Positions 8,008 through 16,207 of a stretch of 64,000 nucleotides of DNA are shown piece after piece. Origin of the DNA: CAUVKI01 sp963552605 (GTDB taxonomy: Bacteria; Bacillota; Clostridia; Tissierellales; Peptoniphilaceae); contig CAUVKI010000005.1 of NCBI GenBank assembly GCA_963552605.1, positions 1 through 64,000 of the forward strand, given 5' to 3'. Made by a program: the position numbers and the translations under genes. Position 1 is the first letter of the stretch; each line of letters opens with the position of its first letter. The notes under the pieces are model-generated. The model made no database searches. It saw nothing but the letters and a program-made list of their open reading frames with translations, and had not been told where the DNA came from.

Positions 8008-8113
8008 GTAGAAACGATAAGAAGTAATAACAAATTAAAATATCGTGATATAAAAAAATATCCCGATATTATTTCACTCCATGGAGATTACGGTACTCCT
8101 GCGGTTTCATTCC
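8008..8113. repeat. Direct repeat, right copy (matches 4921-5029)
   Basis: The right copy covers the intact AraC gene's last codons, its stop, the following hairpin and about 30 bases of flank. Similarity ends abruptly at both borders. Within it 8039-8070 forms the same terminator-like hairpin as 4952-4986. Confidence 0.75.
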
Positions 8114-9040
8114 GAAAGTTTCTCTGAATAATTTGGAGAAATGACCTGCATTGCGATACCCGACCTTCAATGCTATATTTTGTATATTATCATCTGAGTT
8201 TTGAAGCAACAACAGAGCATAATTCATTCGCATAACCTTTAAATATTCATACGCAGTTGTTCCGTACACTTGACGAAATGCCATTTGAAAACGGGATTCA
8301 CTCATATTGGCGACTTTAGCAAGCTCGGAAATTGACGGATAAGCGGAGAGATTATTTTTCATTAAAGTTATGGTTTTACCGAGTGAACGTTTATCTTTCC
8401 CGTCCAATTTCACCGGCAGATGAGGATGTTCCTGTTTCAAAATATGCGTCACAAGCGACAAAATTTCCATCACCTTCCCCTCCATATAAAGCTGCCTTGC
8501 AGTTCCCTCTGCCGGACAATCTTTAATTTGCTGAAAAATAAAATTTAATTTCGGGGAATTCGGATGCTCCGGAAGAAAATTCAACGCATTTTTTGAGGCT
8601 TCATAGCTGCCGCCAAATCGTGCCTGCAAAAATTGGTCAAAATATTCCTTGGTAATTATAATTTTGGTAAATCTTGTAGGTTTTCCCGCTAAGCAAAAAA
8701 CACTCACACTTCTTTGAGTATTTGCATAATGGCAAATTCCTCTGTCAACCTGTTTCACTGCTCTTCCTCCAACTTTGAAAGAACTTGAATCGGTTTCGAA
8801 TTGACTTATCTCAAAATATTCCTGTTTAATGTTTGAGATTTTTTCAAAATTATAATTCGGTGTGAAATCCGCGATTACAATTAAAAACTGGTCATAAAAA
8901 TTCATAATGCGCACACAGCCACTGCCATAATCCGAAAGCATCTTATAAAACTTACAGCCCTTGGAAGATTTTTCCGGAATATGAGCGAGGTGAAGATTAT
9001 CCGGAAGATCCATATAGTAATCAATCACAGTTTTTTCCAT
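8069..9040 (-). CDS. AraC-family transcriptional regulator
   Basis: This 323-residue regulator has an unassigned N-terminal sensor half and a C-terminal AraC DNA-binding domain over about the last 110 residues. The domain has two helix-turn-helix units, SISELAKVANMSESRFQMAFRQVYG and NIQNIALKVGYRNAGHFSKLFRETFG, ending GMKPQEYRN. The architecture resembles PchR-like regulators of metal and siderophore uptake, so control of the downstream importer operon on the same strand is plausible; that is inference. The start chosen is ATG 9040 behind GGGCGGTGG. A longer reading from TTG 9073 lacks a good ribosome site. A dead copy of its 3' end lies at 4985-5090. Confidence 0.85.
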   Translation of the reverse strand: MEKTVIDYYMDLPDNLHLAHIPEKSSKGCKFYKMLSDYGSGCVRIMNFYDQFLIVIADFTPNYNFEKISNIKQEYFEISQFETDSSSFKVGGRAVKQVDRGICHYANTQRSVSVFCLAGKPTRFTKIIITKEYFDQFLQARFGGSYEASKNALNFLPEHPNSPKLNFIFQQIKDCPAEGTARQLYMEGKVMEILSLVTHILKQEHPHLPVKLDGKDKRSLGKTITLMKNNLSAYPSISELAKVANMSESRFQMAFRQVYGTTAYEYLKVMRMNYALLLLQNSDDNIQNIALKVGYRNAGHFSKLFRETFGMKPQEYRNLHGVK

Positions 9041-9082
9041 TATCCACCGCCCTATCTTAATTACATACCTCAATCAAACACA

Positions 9083-9110
9083 TTTATATCATAATATTTT
9101 AAAAACTCAA
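9083..9110 (-). promoter_or_regulatory. Promoter of the AraC-type gene
   Basis: On the minus strand TTGAGT (plus 9105-9110) and TATAAA (plus 9083-9088) are separated by 16 bases, about 40 bases upstream of the chosen start. The rest of 9111-9290 holds no gene that I can see, only a small CCGC/GCGG hairpin. Confidence 0.5.
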
Positions 9111-9292
9111 CAACCTGTTGCAATATTGAGTTATCGAATAAGTCTAAAGAATTTTTAATGCCGCTCCTGCGGTGTTTGTGCACTTCAAATATTTCAATTT
9201 CCATTACCGTTGACCTTTCAAATGAAAAACCTGTTCAGTTTTCCGCATTTCAAAATATTTTTTTCGAGTCGTGATAAGCAGATAAAAAAATG

Positions 9293-9320
9293 TTGACAAA
9301 ATTAAAATTGGGTATAGGAT
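9293..9320 (+). promoter_or_regulatory. Promoter of metK
   Basis: TTGACA at 9293-9298 and TAGGAT at 9315-9320 are 16 bases apart, with an overlapping TATAGG alternative. The predicted leader is only about 35 bases, too short for a SAM riboswitch. Confidence 0.6.
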
Positions 9321-9359
9321 TTTAGAGTGATACTATTTAATAAAACGGAGGTTATCAAT

Positions 9360-10544
9360 ATGGCAAAAAGATATTTCACATCGGAGTGTGTAACGGAAGG
9401 GCATCCCGATAAGCTTTGCGATCAAATTTCAGATGCGGTGCTTGATTCAATGATTGCGGACGATCCCGATTCGAGAGTGGCAATCGAGTGCGTTGCAACG
9501 ACGGGAATGGTTTTTATTACAGGAGAAGTTTCCACCAAAACCTATGTGGATATTTCAAAGGTCGCAAGAGAAACAATTCTTGAAATCGGATATGACCGTG
9601 CAAAATATGGATTTGACGGAACAACCTGCGCAATCATAACGTCTATAAAGGAACAGTCAAAAGATATAGCAATGGGGGTTGACAGTGCCAAGGAGTATAA
9701 GGACAAATCGGAAGATAAATATGACCTGATCGGTGCGGGAGATCAGGGTATGATGTTCGGCTTTGCGTGCAAAGAAACTCCTGAACTTATGCCGCTTCCG
9801 ATTTCACTTGCGGCAAAACTTGCAAAACAGCTTACAAAGGTGAGAAAAGACGGATTGCTTAAGTATCTTCGTCCTGACGGAAAAACCCAAGTAACCGTCC
9901 AATACGACGAAGATAAACCCGTTAGACTTGAAAATGTAGTAATATCCACTCAGCACGATTCTGAAACTTCACTTGAAACCATTCATGAAGATTTGGTTCG
10001 TGAAGTGATAAAACCGATAATTCCTAAGGAACTTATAGACGATAAGACAGAGATTTTCGTAAATCCCACAGGAAGATTTGTGATAGGCGGTCCTATGGGA
10101 GATGCAGGACTTACGGGAAGAAAAATAATCGTGGATACCTACGGAGGCTATGCAAAGCACGGCGGAGGAGCTTTCTCCGGAAAAGATCCGACCAAGGTTG
10201 ACCGTTCAGCTTCTTATGCGGCAAGATATGTTGCAAAAAATCTCGTGGCAAGCGGAATTTGCGACAAAGCTGAAGTGGGAATTGCCTATGCGATAGGGGT
10301 TGCAAGACCTTTGAGCGTTGATGTGAATACTTTCGGAAGCGGAAAAATTCCCGATGAAAAGATCAGAGAGATAATTCAAAAAGTTTTTGATTTGCGTCCT
10401 TTGGCAATTATAGACAAGCTTGATTTGAGAAAACCCATTTATAAAAAGCTTGCAGCTTACGGACATTTCGGCAGAGAGGATTTGGGTGTGAAATGGGAGC
10501 AAACCGACAAGGCGGACGAAATAAGGAAGCTTGCAGGAATTTAG
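9360..10544 (+). CDS. metK: S-adenosylmethionine synthetase
   Basis: MetK makes S-adenosylmethionine from methionine and ATP in the cytoplasm, releasing phosphate and pyrophosphate. The 394-residue protein shows the full set of signatures: FTSECVTEGHPDKLCDQISDAVLD at the N-terminus, the GAGDQGMMFG hexapeptide region in the middle and GGGAFSGKDPTKVDRSAAY-like sequence (here RSASYAARY) near the C-terminal third. The start is ATG 9360 behind ACGGAGG; an in-frame upstream codon at 9327 has no ribosome site. It is followed after 31 bases by recD2. The pyrophosphate it produces is a substrate for the pyrophosphatase encoded at 19322. Confidence 0.97.
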   Translation: MAKRYFTSECVTEGHPDKLCDQISDAVLDSMIADDPDSRVAIECVATTGMVFITGEVSTKTYVDISKVARETILEIGYDRAKYGFDGTTCAIITSIKEQSKDIAMGVDSAKEYKDKSEDKYDLIGAGDQGMMFGFACKETPELMPLPISLAAKLAKQLTKVRKDGLLKYLRPDGKTQVTVQYDEDKPVRLENVVISTQHDSETSLETIHEDLVREVIKPIIPKELIDDKTEIFVNPTGRFVIGGPMGDAGLTGRKIIVDTYGGYAKHGGGAFSGKDPTKVDRSASYAARYVAKNLVASGICDKAEVGIAYAIGVARPLSVDVNTFGSGKIPDEKIREIIQKVFDLRPLAIIDKLDLRKPIYKKLAAYGHFGREDLGVKWEQTDKADEIRKLAGI

Positions 10545-10575
10545 GTGATTTAGAAAGCGTGATTGGGGCTTTTTA

Positions 10576-12840
10576 ATGGAATTTACAGGCATAGTGGGGA
10601 ATATCAGATTTCATAATGAAGAAAACGGATACACCGTGTTTGATTTTAAGACGGATGACGGCGATATAACCGCAGTCGGAAACACTCTTTTATTAAGCGA
10701 GGGCGAATCGATAAGACTTTGCGGTGAGCTGATTTTTCATGAAAAGTACGGAGAGCAGATTTCTTTTTCAAGTTTTGAAGTCTTGCCGCCGGGAGGAAGA
10801 ACGGCAATAATTGCCTATCTTTCTTCCGGACTTTTGCCCCACATAGGTTTGAAAATCGCAGAAAAAATTGTAAATAAATTCGGAGAGGACACTCTGGATA
10901 TTTTGCAAAATACTCCCGAAAGACTTTTGGAAATCCCCGGTATAGGCAGAAAGCGTATCGGGGCTATTTTTGATGCTTACAAAAATCAAAGGGAACTTAG
11001 GGAACTGGTAATCTTTCTTGAGGGGTATCGAATTTCTGCAACAGTCGCAATTAGGGTTTTCAGAGCATACGGCTCGGAGGCGATCTCGATACTTAAAGAA
11101 AATCCGTACCGACTCGCAAGGGAGATAAAGGGGATAGGATTTGCAAAAGCGGACGAAATAGCCCAAAAATTAGGTTTAAGCACCGATTGTGAGGAAAGAA
11201 TTTCCGCAGGGCTTTATCATATACTTTTTGAAGCCGTAATGGAGGGAGATACCTATCTTCCTTTCTCGGTGCTTAAAAATCGCACATCTCAGTTGCTTTT
11301 GCTTGACGATGGAGCGGTTTATGAGGGAATGAAGCTTTTTGCGATGCGAAAAGATATAACGGTGGTACATAATGAAAGCGAGGATTATGTATATCTTAGG
11401 AGTTATCACCTTGCGGAAAACTACGTGGCAAATAAGATACTTGCTATGCTCACGGAAGAATTTTCCTCAAAAATCAATGAACAGGACATAGACTCAATAG
11501 AAAAGCTTTTAGAGATAAAGTATGCGAAAGAACAGCGGGAAGTATTGATTAACGTCTTTTCAAAGGGCGTATCAATAATCACCGGAGGCCCGGGAACGGG
11601 AAAGACAACTCTTATAAACGGAATAATCCGCCTTGCCGAGGAAAAAAATTTGAGAACTCTGCTTGCTGCACCCACAGGGCGTGCCGCAAAGAGAATGACC
11701 GAAGCGACTTCAAGGGAGGCAAAGACAATACATCGCCTTTTGGAATATGGAATGGGAGAAGAAAACTTAGGATTTCAAAAGAACGAGGACTCCCCTTTGG
11801 AAGCGGATATAGTGATAGTGGATGAGATATCCATGGTCAATATTATGCTTATGAATGCCCTTATGAGCGCTCTTACCTCAGGAATGATTTTAATCATAGT
11901 CGGAGATAGCGACCAGCTTCCCGCAATAGGCGCGGGAAATGTTCTAAAAGATTTGATTGACTCAAAGACGGTACCAATCTTCAGGCTTAATACGATTTTC
12001 AGGCAAAAAAAATCCTCGCTCATAGTTGAAAACGCACATAATATTTTGCTTAACAAATCTCCCATCTCCAATAAACCCGACGGGGATTTCTTTTTTCTGA
12101 ACTGCGAAAGTCAAAAGGAGTGCAAAGATCTCATAGTTGACTTGGTAAAAAAACGACTTCCCGAATATTACGACCTTGACCCTCTAAAAGAAATTCAGGT
12201 GTTATCCCCGATGAAAAAGGGAGAAGTCGGAACATTTTCTTTAAACACCGCATTGCAGGCGGTGTTAAATCCTAAATCCAAATCAAAGGAAGAAAAAAAA
12301 TCCGCAGACGAAATCTTTCGCGTAGGGGACAAAGTAATGCAAATACGCAATAACTACACGATGGAATGGGATTTGGTTTTTGAAGGAAAGATAATCGACA
12401 AGGGAAGCGGAGTTTATAATGGAGATATCGGGGTGATACAGTCGATAGACGATGAAGAGGTTTCGGTTCTTTTTGACAACGAAAAAATTGCAAAGTACGG
12501 ATTTTCCTCCCTTGATGAACTGGTGCTTTCCTATGCGGTGACAGTTCATAAATCTCAAGGCTCGGAATTCCCCTGCGTGGTTATGCCCATATGGGGAGGA
12601 CCTCCTATGCTCTTAAACAGGAACTTACTATATACCGCAATCACCAGAGCGAAAAAATTGGCGGTTCTTGTGGGAGAAGAGCGTTTTTTGACCAAGATGA
12701 TAGAAAACACCTTTGCAAAGGAAAGATATTCATCTCTCGGAGAAAAGCTCTCAAGTCGTAGAGAGATGTTTTTTAGCGAACAATTTGAAGATAATATTTT
12801 TACAATTATGGACAATAGTGATGGAATACAAAAGATATGA
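10576..12840 (+). CDS. recD2: RecD-like DNA helicase RecD2
   Basis: This 754-residue SF1B helicase belongs to the RecD2 (YrrC) group found in Firmicutes lacking RecBC partners. The N-terminal part (about residues 1-320) carries helix-hairpin-helix segments (IPGIGRKRIGAI and IKGIGFAKADEIA). The motor follows with Walker A GGPGTGKTT near residue 337, Walker B IVIVDEISMV, GDSDQLPAIGAG, and the C-terminal UvrD-like AVTVHKSQGSEFP and LYTAITRAKK motifs. It probably acts in DNA repair and replication-fork maintenance. The start ATG 10576 follows GGGG, and the gene may be read from the metK promoter. Confidence 0.93.
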   Translation: MEFTGIVGNIRFHNEENGYTVFDFKTDDGDITAVGNTLLLSEGESIRLCGELIFHEKYGEQISFSSFEVLPPGGRTAIIAYLSSGLLPHIGLKIAEKIVNKFGEDTLDILQNTPERLLEIPGIGRKRIGAIFDAYKNQRELRELVIFLEGYRISATVAIRVFRAYGSEAISILKENPYRLAREIKGIGFAKADEIAQKLGLSTDCEERISAGLYHILFEAVMEGDTYLPFSVLKNRTSQLLLLDDGAVYEGMKLFAMRKDITVVHNESEDYVYLRSYHLAENYVANKILAMLTEEFSSKINEQDIDSIEKLLEIKYAKEQREVLINVFSKGVSIITGGPGTGKTTLINGIIRLAEEKNLRTLLAAPTGRAAKRMTEATSREAKTIHRLLEYGMGEENLGFQKNEDSPLEADIVIVDEISMVNIMLMNALMSALTSGMILIIVGDSDQLPAIGAGNVLKDLIDSKTVPIFRLNTIFRQKKSSLIVENAHNILLNKSPISNKPDGDFFFLNCESQKECKDLIVDLVKKRLPEYYDLDPLKEIQVLSPMKKGEVGTFSLNTALQAVLNPKSKSKEEKKSADEIFRVGDKVMQIRNNYTMEWDLVFEGKIIDKGSGVYNGDIGVIQSIDDEEVSVLFDNEKIAKYGFSSLDELVLSYAVTVHKSQGSEFPCVVMPIWGGPPMLLNRNLLYTAITRAKKLAVLVGEERFLTKMIENTFAKERYSSLGEKLSSRREMFFSEQFEDNIFTIMDNSDGIQKI

Positions 12841-12858
12841 AAACCTAAGGAGGAAAAA

Positions 12859-13039
12859 ATGTCCGATTCAAACAAAGAATTTGGGTGATACTTTTAGATT
12901 TTCCGGTATATCTGAAATTATGAAAAAAGCTGTCGGCATATTTAAGAAAGATGAGTGCGGACGAAAAGGAATTGAAGAGGGAAAGAATGATATTATAGAA
13001 AGTATGAGAATAGTCGGTATGTCTGAAGAACAAACATAA
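12859..13039 (+). pseudogene. Frameshifted small gene after recD2
   Basis: A strong TAAGGAGG site precedes ATG 12859, but the frame closes after MSDSNKEFG. Removing one G from the GGG run there joins it to a 50-codon frame reading GDTFRFSGISEIMKKAVGIF and on to 13039. The restored product of about 60 residues ends in KNDIIESMRIVGMSEEQ, which resembles the C-terminal tail of Rpn/PD-(D/E)XK transposase-type proteins. That likeness is tentative. It could also be an unrelated small protein with a genuine frameshift. Confidence 0.4.
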
Positions 13040-13086
13040 GTTTATGGACAACAAATAAAATTGAGCTATCAAACAGGTCTGCTAAA

Positions 13087-13116
13087 TTGACAGCCTTAGG
13101 AGCTGTCAATTTTTTA
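13087..13116 (+). terminator. Rho-independent terminator before the glycolysis operon
   Basis: TTGACAGC (13087-13094) and GCTGTCAA (13102-13109) form an 8-bp stem with a 7-base loop, followed by six T residues. It ends the metK-recD2 transcript. Confidence 0.85.
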
Positions 13117-13220
13117 TTGCAATACTATTTTTTTTAAACGGCAAACTTTTTTTGATTTGATATAGAGATTTGGTTGGTGTTATTTTTCGTTAGCTTGTCG
13201 TTTGTCGTGTCGGATATTGT

Positions 13221-13249
13221 TTGTCATTTCCATTAATATGGGATATAAT
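13221..13249 (+). promoter_or_regulatory. Promoter of the gap-pgk-tpiA-gpmI-eno operon
   Basis: TTGTCA (13221-13226) and a perfect TATAAT (13244-13249) are separated by exactly 17 bases, 26 bases before the gap start. No cggR-like repressor gene or recognisable operator lies upstream, so strong constitutive expression is likely. Confidence 0.8.
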
Positions 13250-13274
13250 GACAAAAAAAACGGAGGTTTTGTTT

Positions 13275-14279
13275 ATGAAGGTTGCAGTGAGCGGTTTTGG
13301 TCGCATCGGAAGAAATGTGGTGCGCCAATATTTCGAGAGAGAAAAAAATGATTTTGAGCTGGTTGCAATCAATGCGTCAGGCTCAATGGAGCAACTTAAG
13401 ATGCTTCTTAAATATGATTCGGTTTATGGAAGATTTAAGGGAGAGGTTGAAGAGAGTCAGGACGGACTTGTTATCAACGGAAAAAAAATTAAAGTGGTAG
13501 GACATCGCAGCCCGTCTGAAATTCCGTGGAAGAGTTTGGAAGTGGATTTGGTGATTGATTCCACGGGAGCCTTCAAAGAGCAAAAAGATTTGAGAAAACA
13601 TATCGACAACGGTGCAAAAAAAGTGTTGTTGACAGCCCCCGGAAAAGATGAAGATCAGACTTTTGTCGTGGGAGTTAATGATAATCTTTATGATCCCTCA
13701 AAACATCATATTGTTTCAAACGCTTCCTGCACCACCAATTGTCTGGCTCCCGTGGTCAAGGTAATACACGAGGAGTTTGGAGTCGTGAGGGGGCTTATGA
13801 CCACAGTACATGCATATACGAATGACCAACAGATTTTAGACAAGCGTCATAAGGATTTGCGCAGAGCAAGAACCGCCGCGCAAAATATAATCCCCACCAC
13901 CACCGGTGCGGCAAAGACCATAGGAAGAATTATACCTGAACTTAACGGCAGGCTTAACGGTATGGCAATAAGAGTTCCCGTTCCCGTAGGTTCTCTGGTT
14001 GATGTGGTGTTTGAAACCGAGAAAGCCGTAACAAAGGAAAGCGTAAACGAAGCCGTAAAAAAGGCGAGCGAAACAGTTTTTAAGGGGATTTTGGGATATA
14101 CCGAGGAACCTATCGTGTCCTCCGACATCCTTGGAGATGAACATTCTTCAATCTTTGACAGTTCTCTTACTATGACTATGGGAGATCGTACGGTCAAGGT
14201 CATAAGCTGGTATGATAACGAGTGGGGATATACGGCAAGGGTATTGGATTTGGCAAATATAATAGCAAGGCACGAATAG
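13275..14279 (+). CDS. gap: Glyceraldehyde-3-phosphate dehydrogenase
   Basis: This is the glycolytic enzyme that oxidises glyceraldehyde-3-phosphate to 1,3-bisphosphoglycerate with NAD+ and phosphate. The 334-residue protein has the dinucleotide-binding start KVAVSGFGRIGRNVVRQ, catalytic cysteine 152 in SNASCTTNCLAP, and the C-terminal SWYDNEWGYTARVLDL. It starts at ATG 13275 behind CGGAGG; an upstream in-frame codon at 13221 lies in the promoter and is rejected. It is first in a five-gene lower-glycolysis operon and ends 10 bases before pgk. Confidence 0.97.
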   Translation: MKVAVSGFGRIGRNVVRQYFEREKNDFELVAINASGSMEQLKMLLKYDSVYGRFKGEVEESQDGLVINGKKIKVVGHRSPSEIPWKSLEVDLVIDSTGAFKEQKDLRKHIDNGAKKVLLTAPGKDEDQTFVVGVNDNLYDPSKHHIVSNASCTTNCLAPVVKVIHEEFGVVRGLMTTVHAYTNDQQILDKRHKDLRRARTAAQNIIPTTTGAAKTIGRIIPELNGRLNGMAIRVPVPVGSLVDVVFETEKAVTKESVNEAVKKASETVFKGILGYTEEPIVSSDILGDEHSSIFDSSLTMTMGDRTVKVISWYDNEWGYTARVLDLANIIARHE

Positions 14280-14289
14280 GTGTTAAGGT

Positions 14290-15480
14290 ATGAAAAAAAC
14301 TCTTAAGGATTGGGATTTCAAAAATAAAAAGGTATTGGTTCGCTGCGATTTTAATGTTCCGATCAAGGACGGAAAGATTACCGACGATTTGAGAATTGTT
14401 TCCTCAATCCCGACCATAAAAAGCATAATTGACGGCAAGGGTATTCCGATACTCATAAGTCATTTGGGAAGACCTAAAGGAGTTCCGAATGAGAAACTTT
14501 CTTTACTTCCGGTGGCATCAAGACTTGGAGAATTGCTCGGAAAAGAAGTGATTTTTGCCAAGTCCGACAAAGTTGTCGACACTTCCGTGAGAGAAAAAGC
14601 CTCTATGTTAAAACAGGGAGAGGTTATGCTTCTTGAGAACCTGAGATTTCGTGAGGAAGAGGAAAAAAATGATGAGAATTTTTCAAAGGACTTGGCGAGT
14701 CTCGCGGATTTTTTCATAAATGACGCTTTCGGGACAAGTCACAGAGCTCATGCCTCAAATGTGGGAGTGGCTGAACTTTTGCCGTCGGCTTTGGGACTTT
14801 TGGTGGAGAAAGAAGTCGGCATAATGGGAAAGGCTTTGAGCAATCCTAAGCTCCCGTTTGTCGTAATATTGGGCGGAGCAAAGATTTCAGATAAGATTTC
14901 CGTGATTAAAAATTTGATTAACAAAGTTGACGCTCTCCTGATAGGGGGAGCAATGGCGAACACATTTTTGCTCTCTCAAGGCTATTCAACGGGAAAGAGC
15001 TTGGTGGACACTGAAAATACGGATTTTGCAAGAGAGATGCTGAGGAAAGCGAAAGAAAGGGGAGTGGCCTTGGTTCTCCCCAAGGATTTGGTTTTAACGA
15101 CTGAAATTTCCGATAACGCAAACTTCAGAGAGGTTAAAGCCGATGAGATTTCCGAACAGGAAATTGCCGTGGATATAGGGAGCGAAACCGTGGCGGAATT
15201 TGAAAAATTTGTTTCCAATGCGGGAACCGTGGTTTGGAACGGTCCGATGGGGATTTTTGAACATAAAGCTTTCTCAAAAGGAACATTTGAAGTGGCGAAA
15301 ATGATGGCAAATTCCCGAGCAATTACAATCGTGGGAGGTGGCGATTCCTCGGCTGCGGTGGAACAGTCGGGATTTTCGGAAAAAATCACTCATATTTCCA
15401 CGGGCGGAGGGGCTTCATTGGAATTTTTAGAGGGAAAACTTCTTCCCGGAATTGAGGTAATAGGTGATAGAGATGAATAG
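14290..15480 (+). CDS. pgk: Phosphoglycerate kinase
   Basis: Pgk transfers the acyl phosphate of 1,3-bisphosphoglycerate to ADP, the first ATP-yielding step of glycolysis. The 396-residue protein has the typical VLVRCDFNVPIKDGKITDD start, the substrate loops SHLGRPKG and ENLRF, and the nucleotide-site segments VWNGPMGIFE and GGGDSSAAVEQ. It follows gap by 10 bases, and its last codons overlap the tpiA start, so translation is coupled. Confidence 0.97.
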   Translation: MKKTLKDWDFKNKKVLVRCDFNVPIKDGKITDDLRIVSSIPTIKSIIDGKGIPILISHLGRPKGVPNEKLSLLPVASRLGELLGKEVIFAKSDKVVDTSVREKASMLKQGEVMLLENLRFREEEEKNDENFSKDLASLADFFINDAFGTSHRAHASNVGVAELLPSALGLLVEKEVGIMGKALSNPKLPFVVILGGAKISDKISVIKNLINKVDALLIGGAMANTFLLSQGYSTGKSLVDTENTDFAREMLRKAKERGVALVLPKDLVLTTEISDNANFREVKADEISEQEIAVDIGSETVAEFEKFVSNAGTVVWNGPMGIFEHKAFSKGTFEVAKMMANSRAITIVGGGDSSAAVEQSGFSEKITHISTGGGASLEFLEGKLLPGIEVIGDRDE

Positions 15481-16207
15481 AATTTTAATTGCGGGCAATT
15501 GGAAAATGAATAAGACCTTGGAAGAAAGTGTTGACTTTTTAAGGAGCTTGAATAAGGAGGCGTGGAAAGAGGCGGTGGAAGTTGCTCTCTTTCCGCCTTT
15601 TTTGTCACTTTTTTCTATGATTTCCGAAAAAGCCGCTTTCTCAATAGGGGCGCAAAACTGCTTTTATGAAAATTCCGGAGCTTATACCGGCGAAATTTCC
15701 GTTCCGATGCTTGAAGCGATAGGCTGCGATTATTGCATAGTGGGGCATAGTGAAAGACGGGAGCTTTTTAAGGAAACTGATGAAGATATTTCAAAAAAAC
15801 TTAAAGCACTTTTGAAATCCGAGGTCAAACCCTTACTTTGCGTGGGAGAAACGTTAAAGGAAAGAGAGTCGGGAAATGCGGAGAATAAAATTAAAAAACA
15901 GCTTGAAGTCTTGAGCGACAAAGAGGGGTTGGAAATGACAATCGCCTATGAACCGATTTGGGCTATAGGCACGGGAAAAACCGCAACGGAGCTTGATGTG
16001 GAAGCTATGTGTCTTTTCATAAGAGAAAATCTTCCCGAAAGATTTAAAAACAAGGTGAGAATACTCTATGGAGGAAGTGTAAATCCATCCAACATAGAGG
16101 GGTTGCTTTCCAAAAAAAATATTGACGGAGTGTTGGTGGGAGGAGCTTCATTAAAAAAAGAGGACTTTCTCACTCTGATAAGAGCGGGAGAAAAATATGT
16201 GTTGTAA
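15473..16207 (+). CDS. tpiA: Triosephosphate isomerase
   Basis: TpiA interconverts dihydroxyacetone phosphate and glyceraldehyde-3-phosphate. The 244-residue barrel has AGNWKMNK with the substrate-binding Asn/Lys, catalytic His in VGHSERR, catalytic Glu in AYEPIWAIGTG and the phosphate-binding YGGSV and LVGGASL. ATG 15473 overlaps the pgk stop by 8 bases. GTG 15464 is an in-frame alternative start only three codons upstream. Confidence 0.97.
   Translation: MNRILIAGNWKMNKTLEESVDFLRSLNKEAWKEAVEVALFPPFLSLFSMISEKAAFSIGAQNCFYENSGAYTGEISVPMLEAIGCDYCIVGHSERRELFKETDEDISKKLKALLKSEVKPLLCVGETLKERESGNAENKIKKQLEVLSDKEGLEMTIAYEPIWAIGTGKTATELDVEAMCLFIRENLPERFKNKVRILYGGSVNPSNIEGLLSKKNIDGVLVGGASLKKEDFLTLIRAGEKYVL

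Noticed and set aside
9120..9359. SAM riboswitch before metK
   Set aside because: The promoter at 9293-9320 leaves a leader of about 35 bases and no SAM-I-like helices precede it.
12713..12858. In-frame upstream part of the ORF ending at 13039
   Set aside because: It overlaps the well-supported recD2 3' end out of frame. The strong ribosome site points to 12859 as the start.
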